This document shows, in pieces, positions 63,489-64,000 of a DNA stretch of 64,000 nt. The DNA comes from Shinisaurus crocodilurus (lineage: Eukaryota; Chordata; Lepidosauria; Squamata; Shinisauridae). The first letter of the stretch is position 1, and each line of letters starts with the position of its first letter. The stretch is from the NCBI GenBank assembly GCA_021292165.1, contig CM037877.1, positions 209,292,715 to 209,356,714 of the forward strand. Reading direction: 5' to 3'. Below the pieces are notes generated by a model. That model was given only the letters and a program-made list of their open reading frames with translations, was not told the DNA's origin and ran no database searches. The translations under genes were made by a program, and so were the position numbers.

Positions 63489-64000
63489 CACCCCAATATT
63501 AACCACATGCCCTTCAACCCTGTAATGGCCTTTGGCTCAACGGGTCATTACAGGGGTGAAGGGAGTCATGGAAAGAACTGAGGGTTTCAGCTGTGGGTGG
63601 AAAGACATTGTCTGGACACCAGTTCTACCCGTTGAAAAACAACAGAGAGCTAGACCTGGTATACACATTTCTCAGAGGCTAGATCTACCTATATGGTAGA
63701 CCTGGTGCCCAGGCCTTACTGCTGCTCAGTCACCAGATCTACCAGAAATGATAGACCTGTTCTCTGATGCCATCACGCCGCGATTACGGCCTTTTTAAAA
63801 TATGCAATCATACACAAAATGTACAGTTCAAAGAAAAATATGCAAGTCCAAAGGAACATTGTTATAGTTCAAAATTCAAGCCATGCAAAAGTTGAATTAT
63901 TAGCTGATGTAAAAAGTGGCTGATAGCAATGTGAAAAGTAAAGTGAGTAGTCCAGGCTTCTCTAGAACCCTAAAACCTGGTCAAGCATACTCATTTCTCA
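63488..64000. other. unassigned sequence
   Basis: CTAGATCTACCTATATGGTAG and ACCAGATCTACCAGAAATG repeat a related word, but no gene or named repeat is visible up to the window edge. Confidence 0.3.

Noticed and set aside
1..64000. CRISPR arrays, bacterial operons, phage or plasmid features
   Set aside because: All recognisable coding sequence is from vertebrate retroelements and hAT transposons. No regularly spaced repeats with spacers and no prokaryotic gene density.

Overview
This window looks like intergenic or intronic nuclear DNA from a squamate reptile (lizard or snake). I could not determine the species. The evidence is the repeat content. There are five long tRNA-derived SINEs of the Sauria type with the Bov-B-like 3' tail (GGCGGGGTATAAATA followed by AATAAATAAA), many 5'-truncated CR1 and L2 LINEs, one L1 copy, and a large population of short hAT transposons. 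I found no host protein-coding exon, no rRNA gene and no functional tRNA gene. Every convincing coding similarity belongs to a transposable element.

Layout. 0-9 kb holds CR1 3' ends in minus orientation, several hAT MITEs and a TA-flanked MITE. 9.4-11.3 kb is a CR1 copy carrying two later insertions. 11.5-17 kb has two more TA-MITEs, a 0.9 kb hAT, a readable CR1 ORF and an LTR-like block. 18-21.3 kb has a palindrome, a minus-strand L2 broken by a Sauria SINE, and a 1 kb hAT that still encodes the transposase C-terminus. 21.7-27 kb is the longest stretch with few repeats. 27-35 kb holds a hAT, an L2 broken by a Harbinger-like MITE, a 5S-rRNA-derived SINE, a near-perfect 93 bp hairpin, and a TG...CA-bounded insertion inside a CR1 tail. 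35.4-37.05 kb is the best ORF in the window, an L2 reverse transcriptase. 38-48 kb has hAT MITEs, an inverted CR1, a 1.3 kb foldback structure and a GC-rich 538 bp hAT inside a palindromic MITE. 48.5-53.2 kb has an L1 with target duplication, an L2 3' end and a four-element nest. 53-64 kb has sparse unique sequence, palindromic MITEs, an LTR-like block, a CR1 broken by a second 5S-SINE, and the second copy of the 1 kb hAT broken by a 676 bp hAT.

How the elements work together. Three SINE heads (tRNA-type Sauria, 5S rRNA, and a different tRNA-like head) each carry a tail resembling a different LINE (Bov-B, CR1 with the TTCTATGAT end, and CR1 with the CTTATGTTCT end). The expected reading is that each SINE borrows the reverse transcriptase of its matching LINE. 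Separately, hAT transposons left 12 insertions with exact or 7-of-8 8-bp target duplications (a thirteenth matches 6 of 8). The nesting gives relative ages: CR1, L2 and tRNA-SINEs are hosts, and hATs of the CAGGGCCGGTGC and CAGGGCCAGATTAA types are among the youngest insertions.
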